From SAR86 cluster bacterium (GTDB lineage Bacteria; Pseudomonadota; Gammaproteobacteria; Magnimaribacterales; Magnimaribacteraceae): a stretch of 45,239 bases of DNA. Below, piece after piece: positions 26,024 to 36,274 of this stretch; within the stretch, counting starts at the first letter, position 1; every line of letters begins with the position of its first letter. Location: NCBI GenBank assembly GCA_022447065.1, contig JAKUUM010000015.1, positions 1 through 45,239 on the forward strand, given 5' to 3'. Below the pieces are notes generated by a model, which ran no database searches, was not told the origin of the DNA, and saw nothing but the letters and a program-made list of their open reading frames with translations. The translations under genes were made by a program, and so were the position numbers.

Positions 26024-29000
26024 ATGAAACATAAAAAATTACTAGGAATGCCTCAAAAGACTGGTCTTTACGATCCTTCTTATGAGAAAGATTCTTGTGG
26101 AGTGGGATTGGTAGCTAACATTAAAGGCCTTCCGTCTAGACAGATTATGGAAGATGCTTATCTGGTAAATTCAAGAATGGATCATAGGGGTGGTTGTGGT
26201 TTCGAAGAAAATACTGGTGATGGGGCTGGAATTCTGACTGCCCTACCACATAATTTCCTCAAAAAAATATCTAAAGAAGTCGATATTAGTTTGCCCGAAA
26301 AAGGATGTTACGCAGTAGGTAATATATTTCTTCCTCAAAAGAAAAAAGAAAGAGAATTTTGTAAAAAAGAAATAGAAAAAATTATAAGCTCAGAAGGTCA
26401 AATATTCTTGGGCTGGAGATCAGTTCCAGTTGATCCTGACAAAGCAGACGTAGGTCCTGCAGCAAGATTGTCTCAACCAGCTATAGAACAGTTATTTATA
26501 CAATCTAATAAAGAAATAGACCAAAAAGAATTTGAGAGAAGACTATACCTAATAAGAAAACAATTTAGCCATAAGCTAAGAACGGATAAAAAACTTACTC
26601 AAGCAAGCTTACTTTTTGCTTGTAGCCTTTCTTCAAAAATTATTGTCTATAAGGGAATGCTCACTCCAACTCAACTCTTTCCATTCTTTACTGATCTGGA
26701 ACAAAAAAGTTTTGAAACACATTTAGCTATGGTTCATTCAAGGTTTAGTACTAACACTTTTCCTTCATGGGACAGAGCACAACCAAATAGATACATGTGC
26801 CATAACGGAGAAATTAATACCCTCAAAGGCAATGTTAATTTGATCAGTGCCAGACAGGGTGTGGCAGAAAGCGACTTATTTAAAGAAAAACTTAAAAAGT
26901 TATTTCCTATAGCTGAACCAGACAGCTCAGATTCTGGCAATTTTGACAACATTCTTGAATTTCTAATGTTAACTGGTAGAAGTTTACAGGAATCAATAAT
27001 GATGATGATACCTGAAGCATGGCAGTCTAATAAAAACATGTCCAAAGAAAAAAGGGCCTTTTATGAATATTCTTCTTCATTGATGGAGCCTTGGGATGGG
27101 CCTGCATCAATAGTCTTTACAGACGGAAATTACATAGGGGCTGTACTTGATAGAAATGGATTGAGGCCAAGTAGATTCTACGTTACCAAAGACGACAAGG
27201 TAATAATGGCCTCAGAAGTTGGTGTCCTGCAAGTAGATCCTAAAAATGTACTAATGAAAGGAAGACTCCAACCAGGAAAGATGTTCCTAATAGATTTTGA
27301 AGAAGGAAGGATGGTGCCTGATGAAGAAATTAAAGAGAAAATCTTTAAATCAAACCCTTATAAAAAGTGGGTTAAAGAGGAAATAGTAGATCTTGAAGAT
27401 ATAGAGAAGAAGAAAATAAGGAAACCCGGAATAAAAGATGCTCTCATCTCAAGAATGCAAGCTTTTGGTTATACGGTTGAAACGATGCAGTTTATGTTAT
27501 TGCCAATGGTAAAGGAATTAAGAGATCCTCTAGGATCCATGGGAAATGATGCAGCATTAGCCTGCCTCTCGGATAAACCTAGACTTATCTTTGATTATTT
27601 TAAACAGCTTTTTGCTCAAGTTACTAACCCTGCGATAGATTCAATTCGAGAGGAAGTAATCATGTCTCTTGAATGCCTAATAGGTCCTGAAGGTAACCTG
27701 CTTTCTTCAGTTCCAGAAAACGCCCACAGGCTTCGTTTAAAAAATCCTATCCTTTCAGATATTGAGCTTGAAGATATAAAAAACATTAACTCTCATGGGT
27801 GGAAAACAAAAACTATTGATATAACTTATCAAAGGGGAGAAGGGCCAAAAGAAATGCTTTCAACTCTGGATTCTATCTGCAAACAATCTGAGCAAGCCAT
27901 TAAAAAAGGATTTTCCTTTATTATTCTTTCTGATAAGAATTTAGGGCCAGAAAGGATAGCTATTAGCTCTTTATTAGCTTGCTCTACGGTGCATCATTAT
28001 CTGATCAAAGCAGAAAAAAGAACTCGAATTGGAATCGTCATAGAAACTGGAGAAGCCAGAGAAGTTCATCACCATTGCCTATTAATAGGTTACGGAGCAG
28101 ATGCCATTAATCCTTATTTAGCCTTTGAATCCTTGTGGCAGGCTAGACAAGATGGGTTACTTGATCAAACCTCTTATGAAGAAATGGTTTATGCGTATAA
28201 AAAAGGAGTTGCTAAAGGTATTCTCAAGGTAATGGCAAAGATGGGTATCTCAACTTTGCAATCCTATAAAGGAGCTCAAATATTTGAAGCTGTTGGATTA
28301 GCAGATGAAATTATTCAAAAATGCTTTCCCGGAACAGCCAGTAGAGTTCAGGGAATTAACTTTGACGTATTGGTAAGTGAAATAGAAAGAAGGCATGAAA
28401 TGGGGTTTCCTAAATTGGATCAGGACAAAATCAGAATGTTACCCAACCCTGGTGATTTTCACTGGAGGAAAGGTGGAAATACTCACATGTGGGATCCTGA
28501 AGCCATTGCTAATCTGCAGGAAGCTGCGAGAAACAACGATGAAAATGCTTATTGGGATTTTGCTAAACATGCCAACGAACAAACTACAAAGGAAAGTACT
28601 CTTCGTGGTTTGCTTAAATTTAGATCCAATCAAAAACCAATTAACTTGGATCAAGTTGAACCTGAAAAAGAAATAGTTAAACGCTTTGCTACTGGAGGTA
28701 TGAGTTTAGGTTCTATTTCTACTGAAACACACGAATCTTTGGCAATTGCAATGAACTCCCTGGGTGGAAAATCTAACACAGGCGAGGGGGGAGAAGACCC
28801 AATTAGATTTAAATCACTCTCGGGAGAAGTTTCTAAAAGATCTGCTATTAAGCAAGTAGCATCTGGAAGATTTGGGGTCACGATGTGGTACCTAACCAAC
28901 TCTGATGAACTGCAAATCAAAATAGCACAAGGTGCGAAACCAGGCGAAGGTGGCGAGTTACCTGGAATAAAAGTAGATGATTATATTGCGAAGATTCGGC

Positions 29001-30571
29001 ATTCCACTCCAGGTGTTGGACTAATTAGCCCCCCTCCCCACCATGATATTTATTCCATAGAAGATATTGCTCAACTTATTCATGATCTAAAAAATGCCAA
29101 CAGAGAAGCCAGGATAAGCGTAAAGCTGGTTTCAGAAGTTGGTGTAGGAACCATAGCAGCTGGTGTTGTTAAGGCTAAAACTGATCATTTAGTAATTTGT
29201 GGCCAAGATGGAGGTACGGGTGCTTCACCTTTAACTTCAATAAAACACGCTGGTTTACCGTGGGAATTGGGGTTAGCAGAAACGCACCAGACTTTGGTAA
29301 TGAATAACTTAAGATCAAGGGTAGTATTGCAGACAGACGGGCAAATTAAAACTGGTAGAGACGTTGCGATAGCAGCTCTATTGGGAGCAGAAGAATTTGG
29401 TTTTGGAACTGCACCTTTGATTACTTTAGGTTGCATTATGATGCGAAAATGTCATCTAAACACCTGCCCCGTTGGGATTGCTACTCAAGATAAAGATCTG
29501 AGGAAGAAATTTAAAGGGGATCCAGAACACCTAATCAACTACCTTTTTATGGTAGCCAAAGAATTAAGAGTAATTATGTCAGAGCTAGGTTTTAGAACAG
29601 TCAATGAAATGATAGGTAGGGTAGATTGCCTGCAAGCCGATACAGCCATCAACCATTGGAAACGAAATGGCCTAGATTTTTCTAACATTCTCCTACCAGC
29701 TGAAATTATCTTCGAGGGAACTGAAGTATTCAATACCCAAAAGCAAGATCATGGTCTGGAAAAGGCTTTAGACCATACCTTAATAAAAAAATGTAAAAAA
29801 GCTATTGAAAAAGCAGAGAGGGTTGAAGTTGAGCTCCCCGTAAAAAATACTGATAGAGTAGTAGGCACTATCTTGTCCAATGAGGTTTCAAAAGCTTGGG
29901 AAGAAGAAGGCCTGCCTGAAGACACAATCAATATAAAACTTAATGGCTCAGCAGGACAAAGTCTGGCTGCTTGGTTAGTTAAAGGCATTACCATAACACT
30001 TGAAGGAGACGCAAATGATTATGTAGGAAAAGGCCTCTCAGGTGGGAAACTAATCATTTATCCACCGAAAGAGAGTAGTTTTAAACCTGAAGAAAATATT
30101 TTAATAGGTAATGTTGCTTTGTATGGTGCCACTGGGGGAGAAGCGTATTTTAGAGGTGTTGCTGCTGAAAGATTTTGTGTGCGAAACAGTGGTGCTAAAG
30201 TCGTGATAGAAGGTATAGGAGATCATGGATGCGAATACATGACGGGAGGCAGAGCCGTGATTCTAGGACCAACCGGAAGAAATTTTGGTGCAGGCATGAG
30301 TGGTGGGATTGCTTACGTTTATGATCCAGATAACACTTTTGAAAGTTTAAGTAATTTGGACACCTTTGAGATAGAAGCACTAGAGGTCTCAGAAGAAATA
30401 AATGAACTCAAAGGTCTGATTGAGAGCCATCTAAAGTATACGGATTCCACTGTGGCTAAAGACATATTAGGCAATTGGGAACAGGAACTGAACAGTTTTA
30501 GAAAAGTAATGCCATCTGACTACAAAAGGGTACTTCAAGAAATGAGTTTCAAAGAACAAGAAGCTGGATAA
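26024..30571 (+). CDS. gltB: Glutamate synthase (NADPH) large subunit
   Basis: At 1515 residues this is a full-length GltB. The class II amidotransferase nucleophile is Cys25 in EKDSCGVG, after a probable 24-residue propeptide. The central and FMN-binding domains follow (FATGGMSLGSIS, AKPGEGGELPG, CGQDGGTGASP), with the iron-sulfur cysteines in RKCHLNTCPVGIA. The C-terminal glycine-rich beta-helix contains YVGKGLSGGKL. It transfers the glutamine amide to 2-oxoglutarate. gltD follows with no gap. The 125 bases upstream contain a TATAAT at 25960-25965 without a convincing -35. Confidence 0.97.
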   Translation: MKHKKLLGMPQKTGLYDPSYEKDSCGVGLVANIKGLPSRQIMEDAYLVNSRMDHRGGCGFEENTGDGAGILTALPHNFLKKISKEVDISLPEKGCYAVGNIFLPQKKKEREFCKKEIEKIISSEGQIFLGWRSVPVDPDKADVGPAARLSQPAIEQLFIQSNKEIDQKEFERRLYLIRKQFSHKLRTDKKLTQASLLFACSLSSKIIVYKGMLTPTQLFPFFTDLEQKSFETHLAMVHSRFSTNTFPSWDRAQPNRYMCHNGEINTLKGNVNLISARQGVAESDLFKEKLKKLFPIAEPDSSDSGNFDNILEFLMLTGRSLQESIMMMIPEAWQSNKNMSKEKRAFYEYSSSLMEPWDGPASIVFTDGNYIGAVLDRNGLRPSRFYVTKDDKVIMASEVGVLQVDPKNVLMKGRLQPGKMFLIDFEEGRMVPDEEIKEKIFKSNPYKKWVKEEIVDLEDIEKKKIRKPGIKDALISRMQAFGYTVETMQFMLLPMVKELRDPLGSMGNDAALACLSDKPRLIFDYFKQLFAQVTNPAIDSIREEVIMSLECLIGPEGNLLSSVPENAHRLRLKNPILSDIELEDIKNINSHGWKTKTIDITYQRGEGPKEMLSTLDSICKQSEQAIKKGFSFIILSDKNLGPERIAISSLLACSTVHHYLIKAEKRTRIGIVIETGEAREVHHHCLLIGYGADAINPYLAFESLWQARQDGLLDQTSYEEMVYAYKKGVAKGILKVMAKMGISTLQSYKGAQIFEAVGLADEIIQKCFPGTASRVQGINFDVLVSEIERRHEMGFPKLDQDKIRMLPNPGDFHWRKGGNTHMWDPEAIANLQEAARNNDENAYWDFAKHANEQTTKESTLRGLLKFRSNQKPINLDQVEPEKEIVKRFATGGMSLGSISTETHESLAIAMNSLGGKSNTGEGGEDPIRFKSLSGEVSKRSAIKQVASGRFGVTMWYLTNSDELQIKIAQGAKPGEGGELPGIKVDDYIAKIRHSTPGVGLISPPPHHDIYSIEDIAQLIHDLKNANREARISVKLVSEVGVGTIAAGVVKAKTDHLVICGQDGGTGASPLTSIKHAGLPWELGLAETHQTLVMNNLRSRVVLQTDGQIKTGRDVAIAALLGAEEFGFGTAPLITLGCIMMRKCHLNTCPVGIATQDKDLRKKFKGDPEHLINYLFMVAKELRVIMSELGFRTVNEMIGRVDCLQADTAINHWKRNGLDFSNILLPAEIIFEGTEVFNTQKQDHGLEKALDHTLIKKCKKAIEKAERVEVELPVKNTDRVVGTILSNEVSKAWEEEGLPEDTINIKLNGSAGQSLAAWLVKGITITLEGDANDYVGKGLSGGKLIIYPPKESSFKPEENILIGNVALYGATGGEAYFRGVAAERFCVRNSGAKVVIEGIGDHGCEYMTGGRAVILGPTGRNFGAGMSGGIAYVYDPDNTFESLSNLDTFEIEALEVSEEINELKGLIESHLKYTDSTVAKDILGNWEQELNSFRKVMPSDYKRVLQEMSFKEQEAG

Positions 30572-32023
30572 ATGGGCAAAACAACAGGATTTAAAGAATT
30601 TGATAGGTCGGTAGAACCTTACCGGCCTGCAGAAGAGAGAGTTCTTGATTTCAAAGAAATTTACACCGAGCACAATGAAAATAGCCTAACAACACAAGCT
30701 TCTAGGTGCATGGATTGCGGTGTGCCCTTTTGTCTTTCGGATGAGGGTTGTCCTGTATATAACCTAATTCCTGAATGGAATGATTTGGTTTATCAGAACC
30801 GATGGGAAGAAGCATTTGAAAGACTGATGAAAACAAATAATTTTCCTGAAATAACTGGAAGGGTTTGTCCAGCGGTTTGTGAAGGTGCTTGCGTATTGGG
30901 AATCACAGAAACCCCAGTGGCAATAAAAAATCTTGAATGCGCTATAGCAGATAAAGGTCTAGAAAAAGGCTGGTTTAAACCATCCGTGCCTAAGAATAGA
31001 ACCGAAAAAAAAATAGCTATTGTGGGGTCAGGACCTGCCGGTCTTTCTGCAGCTCAACAACTTAATAGTGTTGGGCACAATGTTTCGGTTTACGAGAGAG
31101 ATGACAGGATAGGCGGCCTTATGATGTACGGTATTCCAAATATGAAACTCGAGAAATCAATTCTCGACCTAAGGGTTGATCACATGAGAACTGAAGGGAT
31201 TGTATTTCATACCAATGCAGATGTTGGTGGAAAAGGTAAAAACGCAAGAGATGTTGAAGAGTTAATTACTAATAACGATATAGTTTTATTGACCACTGGA
31301 GCTACAAAACCTCGTGACCTTGATATTCCGAATCGACAGCTGGAAGGAATTTATTTTGCTATGGATTTTTTAAGTGCCAATACTAAAAGTCTGTTGGATT
31401 CTAACCTCAAAGATAAAAACTATATTGATGCAAACAATAAAGATGTCATCGTTATTGGTGGTGGTGACACTGGAACTGATTGTATTGGTACAGCCTTGAG
31501 GCAAGGGTGCAAATCTTTAGTTAATTTTGAGATTTTGCCTCAACCTCCAGAAGAAAGAGCAGAAAATAACCCCTGGCCCCTTTTTCCTAAGATCTACACA
31601 GTGGAATACGGTCATGAAGAATCCTCTACACTTTTTGGGGACGATCCTAGAGTTTTCTCAATATCTGGACGGGAATTCTTAACCAACGAAGATGGATCTC
31701 TATCGGGAATCAAAACCATTGCCGTGGATAGTAGTTTCAAAGAACTATCTGGAACAGAGAGGACATGGGAAGCAGATATTATCTTTCTGGCTATGGGTTT
31801 CTTGGGTCCCGAGCTCTACATTAGTGATTTTTTAAAGATAGATCTGGATGAAAGAAGTAACTACAAAGCGGAACACAATGTTCACCAGACCAGCAATCCC
31901 AAGGTGTTTGCAGCTGGCGATTGTCGTAGGGGACAATCTCTTGTGGTCTGGGCGATAAATGAAGGAAGAGCTGCTGCTCGTGAAATTGACAAGCATTTAA
32001 TGGGTTCAACCACTCTAGAATAA
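30572..32023 (+). CDS. gltD: Glutamate synthase (NADPH) small subunit
   Basis: The 483-residue protein has the N-terminal cysteine clusters CMDCGVPFC and [12 protein letters not shown] for the [4Fe-4S] centres. The FAD-binding motif [14 protein letters not shown] and the NADPH-binding motif [11 protein letters not shown] follow, then the closing [17 protein letters not shown] segment. It passes electrons from NADPH to GltB. It begins immediately after the gltB stop. Length and motifs are normal. Confidence 0.96.
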   Translation: MGKTTGFKEFDRSVEPYRPAEERVLDFKEIYTEHNENSLTTQASRCMDCGVPFCLSDEGCPVYNLIPEWNDLVYQNRWEEAFERLMKTNNFPEITGRVCPAVCEGACVLGITETPVAIKNLECAIADKGLEKGWFKPSVPKNRTEKKIAIVGSGPAGLSAAQQLNSVGHNVSVYERDDRIGGLMMYGIPNMKLEKSILDLRVDHMRTEGIVFHTNADVGGKGKNARDVEELITNNDIVLLTTGATKPRDLDIPNRQLEGIYFAMDFLSANTKSLLDSNLKDKNYIDANNKDVIVIGGGDTGTDCIGTALRQGCKSLVNFEILPQPPEERAENNPWPLFPKIYTVEYGHEESSTLFGDDPRVFSISGREFLTNEDGSLSGIKTIAVDSSFKELSGTERTWEADIIFLAMGFLGPELYISDFLKIDLDERSNYKAEHNVHQTSNPKVFAAGDCRRGQSLVVWAINEGRAAAREIDKHLMGSTTLE

Positions 32024-32127
32024 AACCTTACCCGCATTTGCGGATAAAACGGAATGTAATATTTTAGTTACCTTTAGTTCAATTAAGTATTAAATGAAAA
32101 GAAATTTAATCATCAAAAGGAAATTCA

Positions 32128-32556
32128 ATGAGAATTATCTTCAAAAAATTAACCATTCTATTATTAACTCTAAGCTCATTAATGGCTTATGGTTTTGATG
32201 TAACGGGAGAAAGGATTAACTTATCAGGAAAAATAACCTCCACATCTCTTACTAATACTGGTGGAGTTATAGATGTAGTATCTGATAATGAAAAATATGG
32301 AAAGACTTGGCTTACCTATAATGTCAAATTGGATAATCCAAATTCATCAGATCAAGGATCTTTTCAAGGAAGAGCTTTAGCAATTAATAATGATGGCTCA
32401 AGAGCAAGCGCTTCGCGACAAGGTGTCTGGAGCAGAGATGGCCATGTCTATTCCTTCTATTCATTGGATGATGTTAGCGATGGAAATCAGTACTTGTGTA
32501 TCACAACAATGAACTTAAAGGACGATACGGTAGAAATGAGATTCTATCCTAGATAA
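32128..32556 (+). CDS. Small exported protein of unknown function
   Basis: The 142-residue protein opens with a signal peptide (KKLTILLLTLSSLMAYG), with likely cleavage near residue 22. The mature part is about 120 residues, Ser/Asn/Asp-rich and predicted to be mostly beta, with YGKTWLTYNVKL and GVWSRDGHVYSFYSLDD. No family is recognised. AAAAGGAAA just before the ATG is a good ribosome-binding site, one of the clearer ones in this window. It is separated from gltD by about 100 bases and convergent with the thioesterase gene. Confidence 0.7.
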   Translation: MRIIFKKLTILLLTLSSLMAYGFDVTGERINLSGKITSTSLTNTGGVIDVVSDNEKYGKTWLTYNVKLDNPNSSDQGSFQGRALAINNDGSRASASRQGVWSRDGHVYSFYSLDDVSDGNQYLCITTMNLKDDTVEMRFYPR

Positions 32557-32565
32557 GAAAAAGAT

Positions 32566-32594
32566 AAAAAAAAGACGCTTAAGCCTCCTTTTTT
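32566..32594. terminator. Possible bidirectional terminator between convergent genes
   Basis: An A-tract at 32566-32573 and a T-tract at 32589-32594 flank a short palindromic core (GCTTAAGC at 32576-32583) between two convergent genes. The G+C content of the stem is low, so termination strength is doubtful. Confidence 0.35.
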
Positions 32595-32607
32595 GATAGA
32601 GAAAAGA

Positions 32608-33480
32608 TTATTTCTTAACAACTCTCATCAATCCTTCTTGAACAGCAGAGGCTACCAAGACCCCCTTTTCAGTGTAAATACTTCCTCTATTAAAGCCTCT
32701 TGCGTTACTTGCGCTAGGGCTGTCAGTAGAATAAAGCATCCATTCATCTGCTCTAAAAGGTCTATGAAACCACATGGCATGATCCAAACTGGCACTCTGA
32801 AAATTACCTGAAGCAAAGCTCAATCTATGGGGATTCAAAGAAGTACTTAATAACCCCATGTCTGAGGCATAAGCCAAGATAGCTTGATGAAGGCTTATGT
32901 CATCAGGGAGTCTGTCTACTGCTTTCATCCACATGTACTTGTAAGGTGGTTTCTTTTTTGCTTCTTGAAACATGTCTTCACCCGGCATGCTTCTTATTTC
33001 AATAGGCCTTTCCCTCAAAAAAAAGTCTCTCATCTTTTCTGGTACCCTTTCAGCTATTTGTTTCCTGATTTGGATTTCACTTTGGCATTCTTCGGGGCCC
33101 GGTATGTCAGGCATGTCTATCTGATGTGTCGGTCCACTTTCTTTTTTATGAAATGAAATGGAAGTATTAAAAATTGGTTCCCCTTTTTGGATTGCAACGA
33201 CTCTTCTGGTAGTAAAACTTCCACCGTCTCTTATTCTGTCGACGTCGTAAATAATCGGGAATTCCATATCACCCGGTCTTAAAAAATAAGCATGCAATGA
33301 GTGAGCTGTTCTTTTCTTTTCAACCGTTCTAGCCGCAGCTGTCAAAGCTTGCCCCAATACCTGACCACCAAAAACCCTTGGTCCACCAATGTTCTCACTT
33401 TGACCTCTAAAGAGATTATTCTCTAACTGTTCTAAATCGAGAAGATTGATGAGCTTATTAAGAGCCTTTTTTTTAACCAT
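32608..33480 (-). CDS. tesB: Acyl-CoA thioesterase II
   Basis: The 290-residue protein has the double-hotdog TesB layout. Landmarks are RVFGGQVLGQALTAAARTV, HSLHAYFLRPG, GGSFTTRRV and, in the second hotdog, ASDMGLLSTSL, SLDHAMWFHRPFR and VASAVQEGLMR. The Asp, Ser/Thr and Gln positions of the TesB catalytic set are present in these segments. It hydrolyses acyl-CoAs to free acid and CoA. It lies two bases after the crotonase gene on the same strand, so the two probably work in one acyl-CoA process. Confidence 0.9.
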   Translation of the reverse strand: MVKKKALNKLINLLDLEQLENNLFRGQSENIGGPRVFGGQVLGQALTAAARTVEKKRTAHSLHAYFLRPGDMEFPIIYDVDRIRDGGSFTTRRVVAIQKGEPIFNTSISFHKKESGPTHQIDMPDIPGPEECQSEIQIRKQIAERVPEKMRDFFLRERPIEIRSMPGEDMFQEAKKKPPYKYMWMKAVDRLPDDISLHQAILAYASDMGLLSTSLNPHRLSFASGNFQSASLDHAMWFHRPFRADEWMLYSTDSPSASNARGFNRGSIYTEKGVLVASAVQEGLMRVVKK

Positions 33481-33482
33481 TG

Positions 33483-34364
33483 TTACTCAAACTTTTTATT
33501 TTTCCACCAAGGGAAGAATTTGGGCATGTCTCTACTCACTTTACTTAGAAATTTAGGCGAGCGTTTTTCAAGGAATGATTTTACCCCTTCTTTAACATCT
33601 TCTGCCTTTCCGAGCTCGTAAATAAGTCGTGAGTCTACCTTGTGGGCTTCCATAGGGTGATCAGCACCCAACATTTTCCACAACATTTGACGAGTGAGCG
33701 CCACCGAAACGGGCGAAGTATTGTCTATAATTTCTTGAGCTAATTTATAAGCTTCATCCATCAATTTATTGGCAGGATGCACTGATCTAATTAAACCCCC
33801 ATCTTTTGCTTCTTCAGCTGAAAAAACTTTTCCGGAAAAAGTCCATTCCAAAGCTTTACTAATGCCTACAATTTTAGGCAGAAACCAACTGGAGGCAGCT
33901 TCGGGCACTAGTCCTCTTCGGGCAAATACAAACCCAAACCTGGCTTCTTCACTAGCTATTCTAATATCCATAGGAAGGGTCATAGTCACTCCTACTCCCA
34001 CTGCTGGACCATTAAAAGCAGCAATTATAGGTTTTGGACAGTCAAAAATGGCTAGGGTTGTTCTTCCCCCTCCGTCACGCATCCATTCAGGATTGTCTTT
34101 TATTCCTTCAGTCTCGCCCCTGTTGTTTCTAACCTCCCTGTTGAAGGTATTTGCTCCTGCCCCTAGATCAGCTCCTGCACAAAAGCCTCTTCCGGCTCCC
34201 GTGACGATAATTACCCTTATATCATCATCCTTTCCAGCTTTATCGAAGGCTTCGATTAGGTCATCCATCATCTGACCCGTAAAAGCATTGAGTCTTTCTG
34301 GTCTATTCAGGGTTACAGTTAATATTTTATCTTTTATCTCATAAAGAATAGTTTCAAATTCCAT
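33483..34364 (-). CDS. Enoyl-CoA hydratase/isomerase (crotonase) family protein
   Basis: The 293-residue protein has crotonase-fold landmarks: LNRPERLNAF, the oxyanion-hole segments GAGRGFCAGADLG and FNGPAVGVG, and GFVFARRGLVPEAASSW, with a glutamate at the usual catalytic position. Family members hydrate or isomerise enoyl-CoAs. A 27-residue insertion around NTFNREVRNNRGETEG after the first oxyanion loop sets it apart from FadB/PaaF types. It is in a minus-strand run cysE-crotonase-tesB. The precise substrate is unknown. Confidence 0.88.
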   Translation of the reverse strand: MEFETILYEIKDKILTVTLNRPERLNAFTGQMMDDLIEAFDKAGKDDDIRVIIVTGAGRGFCAGADLGAGANTFNREVRNNRGETEGIKDNPEWMRDGGGRTTLAIFDCPKPIIAAFNGPAVGVGVTMTLPMDIRIASEEARFGFVFARRGLVPEAASSWFLPKIVGISKALEWTFSGKVFSAEEAKDGGLIRSVHPANKLMDEAYKLAQEIIDNTSPVSVALTRQMLWKMLGADHPMEAHKVDSRLIYELGKAEDVKEGVKSFLEKRSPKFLSKVSRDMPKFFPWWKNKKFE

Positions 34365-34375
34365 AAATATACCTC

Positions 34376-35155
34376 TTAAGTTTCTATTTTATGGTCGACT
34401 TCATAAGCCGGGCTTTTTTGTCCTGATTTACCAACTTCTATTGCAGGAATACCTGCGACAGTAGTTCCTTCCTTTACGTCTGAGAGTACAACACTACCTG
34501 CTGCTACTTTAGCATTTTTCCCAACTTCAACATTTCCCAGAACCTTTGCACCTGCACTCAAAAGAACTCCTTCTCTTACTTTGGGATGCCTATCTCCTGA
34601 CTGCTTTCCTGTTCCTCCTAAAGTAACCCCTTGAAAGATGGAAACATTATCTTCTACAACGCTAGTTTCTCCTATGACCACCCCAGTTCCATGATCTATC
34701 ATTACCCCTTTACCTATTTTAGCTGCGGGATGAATGTCTATCCCATATACCTCTGAAGCTCTACTTTGAATAAACAATGCAAGGGTATGTCTTTCATTGT
34801 TCCATAACCAATGTGAAACCTTATGGGATTGAAGAGCTCGAAAGCCTTTATAAAATAAAAGTGGTGTTGAAAAATACTTACAAGCAGGATCTCTTTCTTT
34901 CGTTGCTAACAAATCATCGGCAATGTCAGAAATCATATTTTCAGTTGAATCTATCGTTTCTTTGATCACTCTTCTGAGCATCATTGGTTGCACTGAAGCA
35001 TTAGAAAGATCATTTGCTAATTGATTAGCCAAAGTTGAAGAAAAAGAATCGTGCTCCAGGACTGTGGCATGAAAAAAACTTGCCAAAACAGGCTCAGCTT
35101 CTGCCCTTTTCTTAGTTTCGTCTCTTATTTCTTTCCAAATCTCATTGACGTCCAT
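34376..35155 (-). CDS. cysE: Serine O-acetyltransferase
   Basis: The 259-residue protein has the N-terminal helical SATase domain and a C-terminal left-handed beta-helix with hexapeptide repeats. Catalytic landmarks are GIDIHPAAKIGKGVMIDHG, VVIGETSVVEDNVSI and GGTGKQSGDRHPKV. It makes O-acetylserine for cysteine synthesis. It is divergent from the cobS-like gene. No T-box or other leader element was noticed. Confidence 0.94.
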   Translation of the reverse strand: MDVNEIWKEIRDETKKRAEAEPVLASFFHATVLEHDSFSSTLANQLANDLSNASVQPMMLRRVIKETIDSTENMISDIADDLLATKERDPACKYFSTPLLFYKGFRALQSHKVSHWLWNNERHTLALFIQSRASEVYGIDIHPAAKIGKGVMIDHGTGVVIGETSVVEDNVSIFQGVTLGGTGKQSGDRHPKVREGVLLSAGAKVLGNVEVGKNAKVAAGSVVLSDVKEGTTVAGIPAIEVGKSGQKSPAYEVDHKIET

Positions 35156-35209
35156 TGAATTTTTCCTTGCTTCATCACTAAAAGCTCAATTGTACTCTAC
35201 TGAGTATTC

Positions 35210-35237
35210 TTGCTGAAATGAAACAAATAAGGATAAT
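35210..35237 (+). promoter_or_regulatory. Promoter for the cobS-cobT-diiron unit
   Basis: TTGCTG at 35210-35215 and GATAAT at 35232-35237 with a 16-base spacer form a plausible sigma70 promoter. The predicted start near 35244 lies downstream of an upstream in-frame ATG at 35218 and upstream of the ATG at 35269, supporting the latter as the true start. Confidence 0.45.
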
Positions 35238-35268
35238 AGGCTCCCCCTTTTTTTGTTTTATTAAGAAA

Positions 35269-36261
35269 ATGAGTGTTGAAATAATTGATCCATCAGGTTC
35301 TTTGCCTGACATTGAACTAGATGTAAGACAAACTTTTGATCTCGATTTGGATCTTAAAGTCCCAGCATTTAGCACGGCTAACGAATATGTTCCATCCATA
35401 GATGAAGCGTATAGATTTGATGAACAGACTACTTTGGCCATTCTTGCTGGTTTTGCGCATAACAGAAGAGTAATGATTCAGGGCTATCATGGTTCAGGAA
35501 AATCTACTCATATAGAACAAGTGGCTGCAAGGTTAAATTGGCCCTGTTTAAGAATAAATTTAGACAGTCATATCAGTAGAATTGATTTGTTAGGTAAAGA
35601 TGCAATAGTTCTTAAAGATGGTAAGCAAATTACAGAATTCAAAGAAGGTATACTTCCTTGGGCTGTTCAAAATCCAACAGCATTGGTTTTCGATGAGTAT
35701 GATGCAGGAAGGCCAGATGTAATGTTTGTTATACAAAGAATCTTAGAAGTAGAAGGGAAGTTAACTTTATTAGACCAAAACAAGGTTATTACTCCTCATC
35801 CTTCTTTTAGACTTTTCTCAACCTCAAATACAGTTGGCTTAGGTGATACGACGGGTCTTTATCATGGAACCCAACAAATAAACCAAGGTCAGTTGGACAG
35901 ATGGCATATAGTTTCGATATTAAATTATCTTGATCCAGACCTAGAATTAAATGTTGTCTTAGCAAAAGTTCCCAGTTTCGACACTAAAGATGGTAGAGAA
36001 GAAATCGTTAATATGGTCTCTACAGGAAATCTTACTAGACAGGGATTTGCTAACGGAGATATTTCCACTCTTATGTCTCCAAGAACAATCATTACCTGGG
36101 CTGAGAATACTTTAATTTTTAATGATAGGAATAAAGCTTTTGAAGTAACTTTTCTCAACAGATGTGATGAAACTGAGAGATCAATAATTGCTGAATATTA
36201 TCAAAGGTGTTTTAACGAAGATCTAGAAGATTCAGCTGTTGATTCTATGGAAGAAGATTAA
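35269..36261 (+). CDS. cobS: CobS-like AAA+ ATPase (cobaltochelatase small-subunit family)
   Basis: From ATG 35269 the protein has 330 residues and resembles aerobic cobaltochelatase CobS throughout. Landmarks are the N-terminal FDLDLDLKVPAFS, Walker A GYHGSGKST, LDSHISRIDLLGKDAIVL, Walker B ALVFDEYDAG and the sensor region FSTSNTVGLGD. The frame extends 17 codons upstream to 35218, but family members start at the MS-type N-terminus and the promoter lies in between. CobS forms the hexameric motor that works with CobT and CobN. No cobN or other cobalamin gene is in this window, and the next two genes encode diiron proteins, so the target may differ. Confidence 0.9.
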   Translation: MSVEIIDPSGSLPDIELDVRQTFDLDLDLKVPAFSTANEYVPSIDEAYRFDEQTTLAILAGFAHNRRVMIQGYHGSGKSTHIEQVAARLNWPCLRINLDSHISRIDLLGKDAIVLKDGKQITEFKEGILPWAVQNPTALVFDEYDAGRPDVMFVIQRILEVEGKLTLLDQNKVITPHPSFRLFSTSNTVGLGDTTGLYHGTQQINQGQLDRWHIVSILNYLDPDLELNVVLAKVPSFDTKDGREEIVNMVSTGNLTRQGFANGDISTLMSPRTIITWAENTLIFNDRNKAFEVTFLNRCDETERSIIAEYYQRCFNEDLEDSAVDSMEED

Positions 36262-36274
36262 TTTTTAATTATTT

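Noticed and set aside
32026-32050. CCGCATTTGCGG inverted repeat after gltD as a terminator
   Set aside because: The stem is only four or five base pairs and is not followed by a T-tract, so it is too weak to call.
33769-34275. 168-codon plus-strand frame opposite the crotonase gene
   Set aside because: It is low-complexity (Ala/Pro/Ser-rich) and fully antisense to a well-supported gene, with no ribosome-binding site or family resemblance.
35218-35268. Upstream in-frame start for the cobS-like gene
   Set aside because: The 17 extra residues are unlike CobS N-termini, and the likely promoter (35210-35237) overlaps this start. ATG 35269 fits better.
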